Assembly: GCA_016169945.1 (NCBI GenBank)
Contig: JADLSH010000161.1
Span: 206,615 to 270,614 of the forward strand
Reading direction: 5' to 3'
Length of the DNA stretch: 64,000 bases
DNA from: Trachythela sp. YZ-2020
Lineage: Eukaryota; Cnidaria; Anthozoa; Malacalcyonacea; Clavulariidae
The notes beneath the pieces are model-generated. The model searched no databases. It had not been told where the DNA came from and was given only the letters and a program-made list of their open reading frames with translations. This document shows, piece after piece, positions 28,253 to 39,475 of the stretch; position 1 is the first letter of the stretch, and each line of letters opens with the position of its first letter. Made by a program: the position numbers and the translations under genes.

Positions 28253-30466
28253 ATGTATACATCTATGCATCTCCCCTTTCATGAGCGGCTTATAAATACA
28301 TGCCACTCAAAAGAGGTGCTGGTAAAAGGCGGTGTAAACACCTTACACAACAACAGTAAACTGCATCAACATAAATGTATACAAGTCTTGAATTCTGTCT
28401 CAGTAGTTCTCACTGACAGGCGGATCTTAAAGATCCACCCGAGTGAGCTATTGGTAAAAGGCGGCAAGTGCCACTTTACACAAAAGCTGAGAAACAGCAC
28501 AACTAAGATCAAAATTCAAGACAAACTATATTGTTATTTCAGTCTCATTGCCAATCAATACTGTTTGCAGTTAAACATTACTAAAGTTCACTTTTGTTCA
28601 AGATAAGTAAAATACATGGATAAAACTGTAAATTCCATTGTTTCTCCCTTTTACTAAACAATGACCATGCAAAATTAGAAATGAACAATACAGAATGCAT
28701 ACATCTATGCATCTCCCTTTTCATGAGCGGCTTATACATATATGCCACTCAAAAGAGGTGCTGGTAAAAGGCGGTGTAACCACCTTACACAACAACAGTA
28801 AACTGCATCAACATAAATGTATACAAGTCTTGAATTCTGTCTCAGTAGTTCTCACTGACAGGCGGATCTTAAAGATCCACCCGAGTGAGCTATTGGTAAA
28901 AGGCGGCAAGTGCCACCTTACACAAAAGCTGAGAAACAGCACAACTAAGATCAAAATTCAAGACAAAGCATATTGTTATTTCAATCTCATTGCCGATCAA
29001 CACTGTTTGCAGTTAAACGTTAGTAAAGTTTATTTTTGTTCAACATAAGTAAAATACATGCATAAAACGGTAAATCCCAATGTTTCGCCCTTATACTAAA
29101 CTATGACCATGCAAAATTAGAAACGAACAATACAGAATGTATACATGTATGCATCTCCCCTTTCATGAGCGGCTTATAAATACATGCCACTCAAAAGAGG
29201 TGCTGGTAAAAGGCTGTCTAACCACCTTACACAACAACAGTAAACTGCATCAACATAAATGTATGCAAGTCTTGAATTCTGTCTCAGTAGTTCTCACTGA
29301 CAGGCGGATCTTAAAGATCCAGCCGAGTGAGCTATTGGAAAAAGGCGGCAAGTGCCACATTACACAAAAGCTGCGAAGCAACACAACTAAGATCAAAATT
29401 CAAGACAAACCCTATTGTTATTTCAGTCTCATTGCCAATCAATACTGTTTGCAGTTAAACCTTAGTAAAGTTCACTTTTGTTCAAGATAAGTAAAATTAA
29501 ATAGATGCATAAAACTGTAAATCCCATTGTTTCTCCCTTTTACTAAACAATGACCATGCAAAATTAGAAACGAACAATACAGAATGTATACATCTATGCA
29601 TCTCCCCTTTCATGAGCGGCTTATAAATACATGCCACTCAAAAGAGGTGCTGGTAAAAGGCGGCGTAACTACCTTACACAACAACAGTAAACTGCATCAA
29701 CATAAATGTATACAAGTCTTGAATTCTGTCTCAGTAGTTCTCACTGACAGGCGGATCTTAAAGATCCACCCGAGTGACCTATTGGTAAAAGGCGGCAAGT
29801 GCCACTTTACACAAAAGCTGAGAAACAGCACAACTAAGATCAAAATTCAAGACAAACTATATTGTTATTTCAGTCTCATTGCCAATCAATACTGTTTGCA
29901 GTTAAACCTTACTAAAGTTCACTTTTGTTCAAGATAAGTAAAATACATGGATAAAACTGTAAATCCCATTGTTTCTCCCTTTTACTAAACAATGACCATG
30001 CAAAATTAGAAATGAACAATACAGAATGTATACATCTATGCATCTCCCCTTTCATGAGCGGCTTATACATATATGCCACTCAAAAGAGGTGCTGGTAAAA
30101 GGCGGTGTAACCACCTTACACAACAACAGTAAACTGCATCAACATAAATGTATACAAGTCTTGAATTCTGTCTCAGTAGTTCTCACTGACAGGCGGATCT
30201 TAAAGATCCACCCGAGTGAGCTATTGGTAAAAGGCGGCAAGTGCCACCTTACACAAAAGCTGAGAAACAGCACAACTAAGATCAAAATTCAAGACAAACC
30301 CTATTGTTATTTCAGTCTCATTGCCAATCAATACTGTTTGCAGTTAAACCTTAGTAAAGTTCACTTTTGTTCAAGATAAGTAAAATACTTGCATAAAACT
30401 CTAAAGTCCATTGTTTCTCCCTTTTACTAAACAATGACCATGCAAAATTAGAAATGAACAATACAG
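28253..30466 (+). repeat. Five-monomer higher-order block, second copy
   Basis: This is the tandem partner of the block at 26045-28252 and holds the same order of diagnostic variants. Its second monomer carries a different set (CAAAGCATATTG, CGATCAACACTG) shared with the 20-24 kb subfamily, suggesting conversion after duplication. A few extra bases near 29496 (AAATTAAATAGATG) make this copy slightly longer. Its last monomer ends with the same TACTTGCATAAAACTCTAAAG variant, which recurs once more near 54632. Confidence 0.72.
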
Positions 30467-33400
30467 AATGTATACATCTATGCTTCTCCCATTTCATGAG
30501 CGGCTTATAAATACATGCCACTCAAAAGAGGTGCTGGCAAAAGGCGTGTAACCACCTTACACAACAACAGTAAACTGCATCAACATAAATGTATACAAGT
30601 CTTGAATTCTGTCTCAGTAGTTCTCACTGAAAGGCGGATCTTAAAGATCCATCCGAGTGAGCTATTGTTAAAAGGCGGCAAGTGCCACCTTACACAAAAG
30701 CTGAGAAACAGCACAACTAAGATCAAAATTCAAGACAAACTATATTGTTATTTCAGTCTCATTGCCAATCAATACTGTTCGCAGTTAAACCTTACTAAAG
30801 TTCACTTTTGTTCAAGATAAGTAAAATACATGGATAAAACTGTAAATCCCATTGTTTCTCCCTTTTACTAAACAATGACCATGCAAAATTAGAAATGAAC
30901 AATACAGAATGTATACATCTATGCATCTCCCCTTTCATGAGCGGCTTATACATATATGCCACTCAAAAGAGGTGCTGGTAAAAGGCTGTCTAACCACCTT
31001 ACACAACAACAGTAAACTGCATCAACATAAATGTATACAAGTCTTGAATTCTGTCTCAGTAGTTCTCACTGACAGGCGGATCTTAAAGATCCACCCGAGT
31101 GAGCTATTGGTAAAAGGCGGCAAGTGCCACTTTACACAAAAGCTGAGAAACAGCACAATTAAGATCAAAATTCAAGACAAACTATATTGTTATTTCAGTC
31201 TCATTGCCAATCAATACTGTTTGCAGTTAAACCTTACTAAAGTTCACTTTTGTTCAAGATAAGTAAAATACATGGATAAAACTGTAAATCCCATTGTTTC
31301 TCCCTTTTACTAAACAATGACCATGCAAAATTAGAAATGAACAATACAGAATGTATACATCTATGCATCTCCCCTTTCATGAGCGGCTTATAAATACATG
31401 CCACTCAAAAGAGGTGCTGGTAAAAGGCGGTGTAACCACCTTACACAACAACAGTAAACTGCATCAACATAAATGTATACAAGTCTTGAATTCTGTCTCA
31501 GTAGTTCTCACTGACAGACGGATCTTAAAGATCCACCCGAGTGACCTATTGGTAAAAGGCGGCAAGTGCCACTTTACACAAAACTGAGAAACAGCACAAT
31601 TAAGATCAAAATTCAAGACAAACTATATTGTTATTTCAGTCTCATTGCCAATCAATACTGTTTGCAGTTAAACCTTACTAAAGTTCACTTGTGTTCAAGA
31701 TAAGTAAAATACATGGATAAAACTGTATATCCCATTGTTTCTCCCTTTTAATAAAACAATGACCATGCAAAATTAGAAATGAACAATACAGAATGTATAC
31801 ATCTATGCATCTCCCCTTTCATGTGCGGCTTATCATATATGCCACTCAAAAGACGTGCTGGTAAAAGGCGGTGTAAACACCTTACACAACAACAGTAAAC
31901 TGCATCAACATAAATGTATACAAGTCTTGAATTCTGTCTCAGTAGTTCTCACTGACAGGCGGATCTTAAAGATCCACCCGAGTGAGCTATTGGTAAAAGG
32001 CGGCAAGTGCCACCTTACACAAAAGCTGAGAAACAGCACAACTAAGATCAAAATTCAAGACAAACTATATTGTTATTTCAGTCTCATTGCCAATCAATAC
32101 TGTTTGCAGTTAAACCTTACTAAAGTTCACTTTTGTTCAAGATAAGTAAAATACATGGATAAAACTGTAAATCCCATTGTTTCTCCCTTTTACTAAACAA
32201 TGACCATGCAAAATTAGAAATGAACAATACAGAATGTATACATCTATGCATCTCCCCTTTCATGAGCGGCTTATACATATATGCCACTCAAAAGAGGTGG
32301 TAAAGGGTGTAACTACCTTACACAACAACAGTAAACTGGATCAACATAAATATATACAAGCCTTGAATTCTGTCTCAGTAGTTCTCACTGACAGGCGGAT
32401 CTTAAAGATCGACCGGGTGACCTATTGGTAAAAGGCGGCAAGTGCCACCTTACTCAAAAGCTGAGAAACAGCACAACTAAGATCAAAATTCAAGACAAAC
32501 TATATTGTTATTTCAGTCTCATTGCCAATCAATACTGTTTGCAGTTAAACCGTACTAAAGTTCACTTTTGTTCAAGATAAGTAAAATACATGGATAAAAC
32601 TGTAAATCCCATTGTTTCTCCCTTTTACTAAACAATGACCATGCAAAATTAGAAATGAACAATACCGAATGTATACATCTATGCTTCTCCCATTTCATGA
32701 GCGGCTTATACATATATGCCACTCAAAAGAGGTGCTGGTAAAAGGCGGTGTAACAACCTTACACAACAACAGTAAACTGCATCAACATAAATGTATACAA
32801 GTCTTGAATTCTGTCTCAGTAGTTCTCACTGACAGGCGGATCTTAAAGATCCACCCGAGTGAGCTATTGGTAAAAGGCGGCAAGTGCCACTTTACACAAA
32901 AGCTGAGAAACAGCACAACTAAGATCAAAATTCAAGACAAACTATATTGTTATTTCAGTCTCATTGCCAATCAATACTGTTTGCAGTTAAACCTTACTAA
33001 AGTTCACTTTTGTTCAAGATAAGTAAAATACATGGATAAAACTGTAAATCCCATTGTTTCTCCCTTTTACTAAACAATGACCATGCAAAATTAGAAATGA
33101 ACGATACAGAATGTATACATCTATGCATCTCCCCTTTCATGAGCGGCTTATACATATATGCCACTCAAAAGAGGTGCTGGTAAAAGGCGGTGTAACCACC
33201 TTACACAACAACAGTAAACTGCATCAACATAAATGTATACAAGTCTTGAATTCTGTCTCAGTAGTTCTCACTGACAGGCGGATCTTAAAGATCCACCCGA
33301 GTGACCTATTGGTAAAAGGCGGCAAGTGCCACTTTACACAAAAGCTGAGAAACAGCACAATTAAGATCAAAATTCAAGACAAACTATATTGTTATTTCAG

Positions 33401-36188
33401 TCTCATTGCCAATCAATACTGTTTACAGTTAAACCTTACTAAAGTTCACTTTTGTTCAAGATAAGTAAAATACATGGATAAAACTGTAAATCCCATTGTT
33501 TCTCTCTTTTACTAAACAATGACCATGCAAAATTAGAAATGAACAATACAGAATGTATACATCTATGCATCTCCCCTTTCATGAGCAGCTTATACATATA
33601 TGCCACTCAAAAGAGGTGCTGGTAAAAGGCGGTGTAACCACCTTACACAACAACAGTAAACTGCATCAACATAAATGTATACAAGTCTTGAATTCTGTCT
33701 CAGTAGTTCTCACTGACAGGCGGATCTTAAAGATCCACCCGAGTGAGCTATTGGTAAAAGGCGGCAAGTGCCACCTTACACAAAACTGAGAAACAGCACA
33801 ATTAAGATCAAAATTCAAGACAAACTATATTGTTATTTCAGTCTCATTGTCAATCAATACTGTTTGCAGTTAAACCTTACTAAATTTCACTTTTGTTCAA
33901 GATAAGTAAAATACATGGATAAAACTGTATATCCCATTGTTTCTCCCTAAACAGTGACCATGCAGAATTAGAAACGAACAGTACAGAATGTATACATCTA
34001 TGCATCTCCCCTTTCATGAGCGGCTTATACATATATGCCACTCAAAAGAGGTGCTGGTAAAAGGCGGTGTAACCACCTTACACAACAACAGTAAACTGCA
34101 TCAACATAAATGTATACAAGTCTTGAATTCTGTCTCAGTAGTTCTCACTGACAGGCGGATCTTAAAGATCCACCCGAGTGACCTATTGGTAAAGCAGCAA
34201 GTGCCACTTTACACAAAAGCTGAGAAACAGCACAACTAAGATCAAAATTCAAGACAAACTATATTGTTATTTCAGTCTCATTGCCAATCAATACTGTTTG
34301 CAGTTAAACCTTACTAAAGTTCACTTTTGTTCAAGATAAGTAAAATGCATGGATAAAACTGTAAATCCCATTGTTTCTCCTTTACTAAACAATGCCCATG
34401 CAAAATTAGAAATGAACATTACAGAATGTATACATCTATGCATCTCCTTTCATGAGCGGCTTATACATATATGTCACTCAAAAGAGGTGCTGGTAAAAGC
34501 CAGTGTAACCACCTTACACAACAACAGTAAACTGCATCAACATAAATGTATACAAGTCTTGAATTCTGTCTCAGTAGTTCTCACTGACAGGCGGATCTTA
34601 AAGATCCACCCGAGTGAGCTATTGGTAAAAGGCAAGTGCCACTTTACACAAAAGCTGAGAAACAGCACAACTAAGATCAAAATTGAAGACAAACTATATT
34701 GTTATTTCAGTCTCATTGCCAATCAATACTGTTTGCAGTTAAACCTTACTAAAGTTCACTTTTGTTCAAGATAAGTAAAATACATGGATAAAACTGTAAA
34801 TCCCATTGTTTCTTCCTTTTACTAAACAATGACCATGCAAAATTAGAAATGAACAATACAGAATGTATACATCTATGCATCTCCCCTTTCATGAGCGGCT
34901 TATACATATATGCCACTCAAAAGAGGTGCTGGTAAAAGGCGCTGTAACCACCTTACACAACAACAGTAAACTGCATCAACATAAATGTATACAAGTCTTG
35001 AATTCTGTCTCAGTAGTTCTCACTGACAGGCGGATCTTAAAGATCCACCCGAGTGAGCTATTGGTAAAAGGCGGCAAGTGCCACTTTACAGAAAAGCTGA
35101 GAAACAGCACAATTAAGATCAAAATTCAAGACAAACTATATTGTTATTTCAGTCTCATTGCCAATCAATACTGTTTACAGTTAAACCTTACTAAAGTTCA
35201 CTTTTGTTCAAGATAAGTAAAATACATGGATAAAACTGTAAATCCCATTGTTTCTCCCTTTTACTAAACAATGACCATGCAAAATTAGAAATGAACAATA
35301 CAGAATGTATACATCTATGCATCTCCCCTTTCATGAGCGGCTTATACATATATGCCACTCAAAAGAGGTGCTGGTAAAAGGCGGTGTAACCACCTTACAC
35401 AACAACAGTTAACTGCATCAACATAAATGTATACAAGTCTTGAATTCTGTCTCAGTAGTTCTCACTGACAGGCGGATCTTAAAGATCCACCCGAGTGAGC
35501 TATTAGTAAAAGGCGGCAAGTGCCACTTTACACAAAAGCTGAGAAACAGCACAACTAAGATCAAAATTGAAGACAAACTATATTGTTATTTCAGTCTCAT
35601 TGCCAATCAATACTGTTTGCAGTTAAACCTTACTAAAGTTCACTTTTGTTCAAGATAAGTAAAATACATGGATAAAACTGTAAATCCCATTGTTTCTCCC
35701 TTTTACTAAACAATGACCATGCAAAATTAGAAATGAACAATACAGAATGTATACATCTATGCATCTCCCCTTTCATGAGCGGCTTATAAATACATGCCAC
35801 TCAAAAGAGGTGCTGGTAAAAGGCTGTCTAACCACCTTACACAACAACAGTAAACTGCATCAACATAAATGTATACAAGTCTTGAATTCTGTCTCAGTAG
35901 TTCTCACTGATAGGCGGATCTTAAAGATCCACCCGAGTGAGCTATTGGTAAAAGGCGGCAAGTGCCACCTTACACAAAAGCTGAGAAACAGCACAACTAA
36001 GATCAAAATTCAAGACAAACTATATTGTTATTTCAGTCTCATTGCCAATCAATACTGTTTGCAGTTAATCCTTACTAAAGTTCACTTTTGTTCAAGATAA
36101 GTAAAATACATGGATAAAACTGTAAATCCCATTGTTTCTCCCTTTTACTAAACAATGACCATGCAAAATTAGAAATGAACGATACAGA

Positions 36189-36488
36189 ATGTATACATCT
36201 ATGCATCTCCCCTTTCATGAGCGGCTTATACATATATGCCACTCAAAAGAGGTGCTGGTAAAAGGCGCTGTAACCACCTTACACAACAACAGTAAACTGC
36301 ATCAACATAAATGTATACAAGTCTTGAATTCTGTCTCAGTAGTTCTCACTGACAGGCGGATCTTAAAGATCCACCCGAGTGACCTATTGGTAAAAGGCGG
36401 CAAGTGCCACTTTCCAGAAAGCTTCAAGACAAACTATATTGTTATTTCAGTCTCATTGCCAATCAATACTGTTTACAGTTAAACCTTA
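36189..36488 (+). repeat. Truncated satellite monomer, left side of insertion
   Basis: This is the last left-hand monomer and belongs to the GCGCTG/GTGACC/TTTACAG subfamily. It has lost about 28 bp between CACTTTCCAGAAAGC and TTCAAGAC compared with the close relative at 48105. It stops after AAACCTTA, where a normal monomer would continue CTAAAGTTCAC. The 300 bp here, the 114 bp at 46665-46778 and the missing 28 bp sum to 442, one complete monomer, so the 10.2-kb insert split this single unit. Confidence 0.9.
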
Positions 36489-36508
36489 TTAATGAAGTTT
36501 AATATGTT
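36489..36508 (+). repeat. Inverted repeat arm at left end of short copy
   Basis: TTAATGAAGTTTAATATGTT at the very left end pairs with 37584-37601: the complement of that arm reads TTAATGAAGTAATATGTT, identical except for a 2-nt gap. Each outer end is TTAA. The right arm lies 32 bp inside the copy's right boundary. Together they look like terminal inverted repeats of a DNA-transposon-like unit. Confidence 0.75.
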
Positions 36509-36614
36509 GAAATATATCGTAAAGTACTTTGGGCAACTGGCAAATTCAGCAAACAACACACACAACAGACGCATTTTGTGGCATATATTTTGGACAAGGA
36601 AGTGCTCGAACAGT

Positions 36615-37042
36615 CTAGAGGCTCTAGCGAACCTACGTTTTTACCTAGAGGAGACGGAGGTCCTCTAGATGGCAGAGGGTTGAGCCAGCTCTGGCATGTT
36701 GTTCAGCGAGTTGAGGCCTGATGGTCTAGAGACCACCCTTAGTTATACTGAGACTGTAAGGGCACTCAAGACCTGACAGAGCATGCAAAAACTGTAGGTT
36801 ATTCTAGAGGAGACGGTGGGCCTCTAGATAACGGGGGGGACGGCGGCCCCCCGTTCAGGTCAGTCAGCTCGTTGAAATTGAGTCCTAGTTGGACTTGGTG
36901 ACCAACCATTGGTGCAGGGTACTCAACTATGTATGACTGACCCATCGAGTCTCTAGGTCAGGTAATTAGGTCGCATTTACGACCTGAATGACCTGTAAAA
37001 TGCACTTCACGTGGCGAAGTGTTGTCCCAAAGGACAGCACTT
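36615..37042. other. Cluster of about ten consecutive hairpins (candidate structured element)
   Basis: Perfect or near-perfect inverted repeats follow one another: 36615-36627 (6 bp, loop 1), 36645-36668 (8 bp), 36684-36695 (5 bp), 36722-36735 (6 bp), 36804-36827 (7 bp), 36830-36855 (9 bp, G-run against C-run), 36888-36906 (5 bp), 36955-36994 (two nested 6-bp stems), 37003-37021 (6 bp) and 37017-37042 (10 of 11 bp). The last two overlap, so they could be alternative folds. The hairpins at 36645 and 36804 are copies of one 24-bp unit with two changes. The whole cluster recurs in the second module at +1,145. Function unknown; cruciform DNA, a structured RNA or a recombinase or replication site are all possible. 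Confidence 0.65.
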
Positions 37043-37053
37043 CCCTGCCATTA

Positions 37054-37190
37054 TTTATTTAATTCAATTCTTTGAACAATTTATAGTTACAAATTTACAA
37101 GTTACATATACATAATCTTGGAATATATTTGAGCATGTAAATTTAATTGATAGATCAGTACTCGGCTCTGCCTATGGGGCGGTGGGTGGG
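37054..37190. other. Private AT-rich spacer of the short copy, ending in a G-rich run
   Basis: These 137 bp are found only in the short copy. Most of it is AT-rich and featureless. The last 15 bases (37176-37190) read GGGGCGGTGGGTGGG, four G runs in a row and a potential two-tetrad G-quadruplex, directly abutting the start of the shared right module. In the long copy the same boundary is preceded instead by a T-rich run. Confidence 0.6.
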
Positions 37191-37633
37191 TATTTTTGTG
37201 GTACAAGGTTTGATACCTTGAAACAAACTTTGAAAAATTTCACCAGCACTGTTTACACACTGAAGGAAATCTTGCGAATGAGCAGCGGACGCATAAACTG
37301 TACCCAAATGCCTTTAGTACAAAGAGCGCCTTTGTATGCATGATGGTGACAGCTATCTTTGGGAGAACTCTTCGATTGGTTAGATCCAAGTTTGCATCAG
37401 TTGTTCACATGCTAAGTTTCCAAAGTTCAAGTTCTTATCATATTTTATATTTATTAACAGGACACGAGAATAAACGCCTTGTTCTATCAAGGTACTTGAG
37501 CTTTCCCTAAGCTATAATTGTTAGCGCATGCACTAATTGTGCTGACAGACTGGCAAGGCCTTAGGGCAAATGTAATCTTCTTGAACATATTACTTCATTA
37601 ACCGCAATTTTTAGCTTTGCATAAATTGAATAT
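37191..37633. repeat. 443-bp right module, copy 1
   Basis: Direct repeat of 46222-46664 at an offset of 9,031 bp, collinear with no indels. I find one substitution (TGATACCTTG versus TGATAGCTTG). It starts TATTTTTGTGG and ends AAATTGAATAT. It contains the right inverted-repeat arm at 37584-37601, followed by a 32-bp tail. No coding frame or recognised motif is visible. Confidence 0.92.
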
Positions 37634-37653
37634 TTAATGAAGTTTAATATGTT
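37584..37653. repeat. Copy-copy junction: 18-bp inverted repeat around a 32-nt spacer
   Basis: AACATATTACTTCATTAA (37584-37601, right arm of the short copy) and TTAATGAAGTTTAATATGTT (37634-37653, left arm of the long copy) face each other across 37602-37633. The junction can therefore form an 18-bp hairpin with a 32-nt loop and a 2-nt bulge. The same 32-nt tail follows the right arm of the long copy (46633-46664) before the satellite resumes, so the tail travels with the unit. Confidence 0.8.
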
Positions 37654-38198
37654 GAAATATATCGTAAAGTACTTTGGGCAACTGGCAAATTCAGCAGACA
37701 ACACACACAACAGACGCATTTTGTGGCATATATTTTGGGCAAGGAAGTGCTCGAACAGTCTAGAGGCTCTAGCGAACCTACGTTTTTACCTAGAGGAGAC
37801 GGAGGTCCTCTAGATGGCAGAGGGTTGAGCCAGCTCTGGCATGTTGTTCAGCGAGTTGAGGCCTGATGGTCTAGAGACCACCCTTAGTTATACTGAGACT
37901 GTAAGGGCACTCAAGACCTGACAGAGCATGCAAAAACTGTAGGTTATTCTAGAGGAGACGGTGGGCCTCTAGATAACGGGGGGGACGGCGGCCCCCCGTT
38001 CAGGTCAGTCAGCTCGTTGAAATTGAGTCCTAGTTGGACTTGGTGACCAACCATTGGTGCAGGGTACTCAACTATGTATGACTGACCCATCGAGTCTCTA
38101 GGTCAGGTAATTAGGTCGCATTTACGACCTGAATGACCTGTAAAATGCACTTCACGTGGCGAAGTGTTGTCCCAAAGGACAGCACTTCCCTGCCATTA
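37634..38198. repeat. 565-bp left module, copy 2
   Basis: Second copy of the hairpin-rich left module, keeping every stem of the first. It is flanked on both sides by TTAA (37634-37637 and 38196-38199). It could therefore be read as an independent TTAA-flanked insertion; the first copy is followed by TTAT instead. Past 38198 the sequence diverges fully from the short copy. Confidence 0.9.
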
Positions 38199-39469
38199 AT
38201 TACAATCTGTACGAAGTACATATTGTCATTCCGCCACGGGAAGCCGAGCCGAGTTTATTAATTACGCATATTTATAAAAATGCGTGGGAGCAGTAAAATG
38301 ATGAAAGCGTAGTTACAGAAATGGGTTTTGGTAGTCGAAGCTGTATAGACAGTTTGTAGCTTTTGGAACGGTTGAATTTTTCTTATTTATGTTGGCTTTG
38401 CCCTTTGATGCATCGATATATTCTGACTTCCATGCTGAAACCGGGCTGAGTTCTCTTTGTATATTATAAACTGTGGGAGGCCGAAACAGACGGCGAACAT
38501 AAATTATGTACTTGATTGCTATTACGAAGACCCATTTCGAAAGTAATTTTTCATCAGTTATTACTCCATGCTCAAAAGGAAACATGCGTATCTAAGTGCG
38601 AGAAGGAAATCATGGAGGCCAGAAAAAACCTGCAGTACAGGAAAACCTGGGTAGGGCCAAGACCTCCAGCAGCTCCCCTACATAGCTCCACTATCTTTAC
38701 AAATCAATGAAGTATCACCATCGACATTACACAGCATCATGCTAAGTATGATGAACAGTGTCCGAACGAGAAGCATGAATGACTGTTAACCTGCAAGTTT
38801 AAATGATGCAAGCCCCAAGATTGTATTTTGATCTTGCATTATTCCATTATATCAATATTTTAAGTTTAAGCGGTGTAAACTAGCTGAGCCCCAGTACTAA
38901 TTTCATTCTCGCAATGCATGCAGTAATGCGACCAATAAAGATCATACAACAAATGCACTACAGTTCATAATCTAGTTCGGAATGATGATGCAGCAAATTA
39001 GGGTTGACGTGGAATTCTGGAATTAACATCGCCAGGTTTCATTCATATCTGTACTTCGTGCTTTACTTTGTCTTACTAACAACGAGAAAACGGAAAGGAA
39101 AACAAGTACACTGCGGTGGAAATTTGGTGAAAGGTGGGGGGGATTTTATGTATACCAATGAATATCTATACCACGGGAATTGAAACCCAGCAATGCAGAG
39201 ATAGAAGTATCCATTATCCAATAACATTTTACAGTGCCTGGGTTGTTTGTGTCATTGTGTGGTATACAAAGTAACTGTTGACAGATTTCCTGGGGAAATG
39301 TTCATATCGGTCACGCAAACTCAAGCACTGGAACGTATGTGGCAGTAACAGAAAGTTATAGTAAAAGAATATATTTGAAATAAATTGTTTAGAGTCAACA
39401 TGACCATCCATCATGATATGACAGTTGCATGCAATATGTGCCACATCCTCTTGCTTTAGAGACATTGTG
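38199..39469. other. Unassigned interspersed DNA left of the retrotransposon
   Basis: About 1.27 kb with no recognisable gene. The longest clean frames are a 90-codon one on the minus strand (38313-38585) and a 64-codon one on the plus strand (38516-38710), which overlap and resemble nothing I know. Near the left edge are two small inverted repeats: TGTAC/GTACA around 38208, and ACGCAT/ATGCGT around 38264-38285. A G run lies near 39140. I see no RNA gene. Confidence 0.5.
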
Positions 39470-39475
39470 ACTAAT
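39470..39475. repeat. Target-site duplication, left of gypsy element
   Basis: ACTAAT precedes the 5' LTR and recurs directly after the 3' LTR at 44796-44801. The true duplication is 5 bp (CTAAT) if the LTR ends CTACAA, or 6 bp if it ends CTACA. Both lengths occur in Ty3/gypsy elements. Confidence 0.85.

Larger units (their letters stand above)
1..36488 (+). repeat. 441-bp tandem satellite array, left block
   Basis: About 82 full head-to-tail monomers plus a truncated one, all in the same orientation. Monomers start at 1, 441, 881, 1322 and so on to 36189, giving a mean period near 441.3 bp. Monomers differ by scattered substitutions and 1-4 bp indels, the latter mostly in the C/T-rich run after the first ATGCATCT and in the TTTCTCCC(TTT)ACTAAAC run near the monomer end. 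From 1 to about 30.4 kb several subfamilies are mixed, for example CTTAGT versus CTTACT, ACTCTATT versus ACTATATT, and CATGCAT versus CATGGAT. From 30.4 kb on, the CTTACT/CTATATT/CATGGAT type dominates. Recurring 72-117 codon open frames are a by-product of the monomer and are not annotated as genes. The length, homogeneity and lack of spacers are those of satellite DNA; a centromeric or heterochromatic location is inference. Confidence 0.97.
36489..37053. repeat. 565-bp left module, copy 1
   Basis: Direct repeat of 37634-38198 at an offset of 1,145 bp with no indels. I find two substitutions: CAGCAAACAAC versus CAGCAGACAAC, and TTTTGGACAAGG versus TTTTGGGCAAGG. It starts TTAATGAAG and ends CTGCCATTA. 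From position 36615 on it is packed with inverted repeats, described in a separate entry. It has no open frame of note. It starts TG and ends CA just inside TTAA-like sequence, so an LTR was considered, but no primer-binding site or polypurine tract adjoins it. Confidence 0.92.
36489..37633. mobile_element. Short copy of the unknown tandem element (1,145 bp)
   Basis: The short copy consists of the 565-bp left module (36489-37053), a 137-bp private stretch (37054-37190) and the 443-bp right module (37191-37633). The left and right modules recur at the ends of the long copy with only two and one substitutions seen by eye. The private stretch is AT-rich, ends in a G-rich run, and has no evident match in the long copy. 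The short copy is therefore not a simple internal deletion of its neighbour. It has no coding potential. It resembles a non-autonomous derivative that keeps both termini of a longer family member. Confidence 0.7.

Noticed and set aside
1..36482. Dozens of 72-141 codon plus-strand frames as genes
   Set aside because: They recur with the satellite period, are broken in many monomers by single-base indels, begin at different ATGs, and match no protein family I know. They are reported as satellite.
36493..38195. A miniature LTR retrotransposon with the 565-bp modules as LTRs
   Set aside because: The modules have TG...CA-like ends and TTAA on the outer flanks, but no primer-binding site follows the first and no polypurine tract precedes the second. 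The right module also recurs at 46222-46664 without an LTR after it, which fits the tandem-unit model better.
38313..38585. 90-codon minus-strand frame as a gene
   Set aside because: No recognisable family, overlaps another short frame on the plus strand, and no supporting signals; noted only as unassigned DNA.
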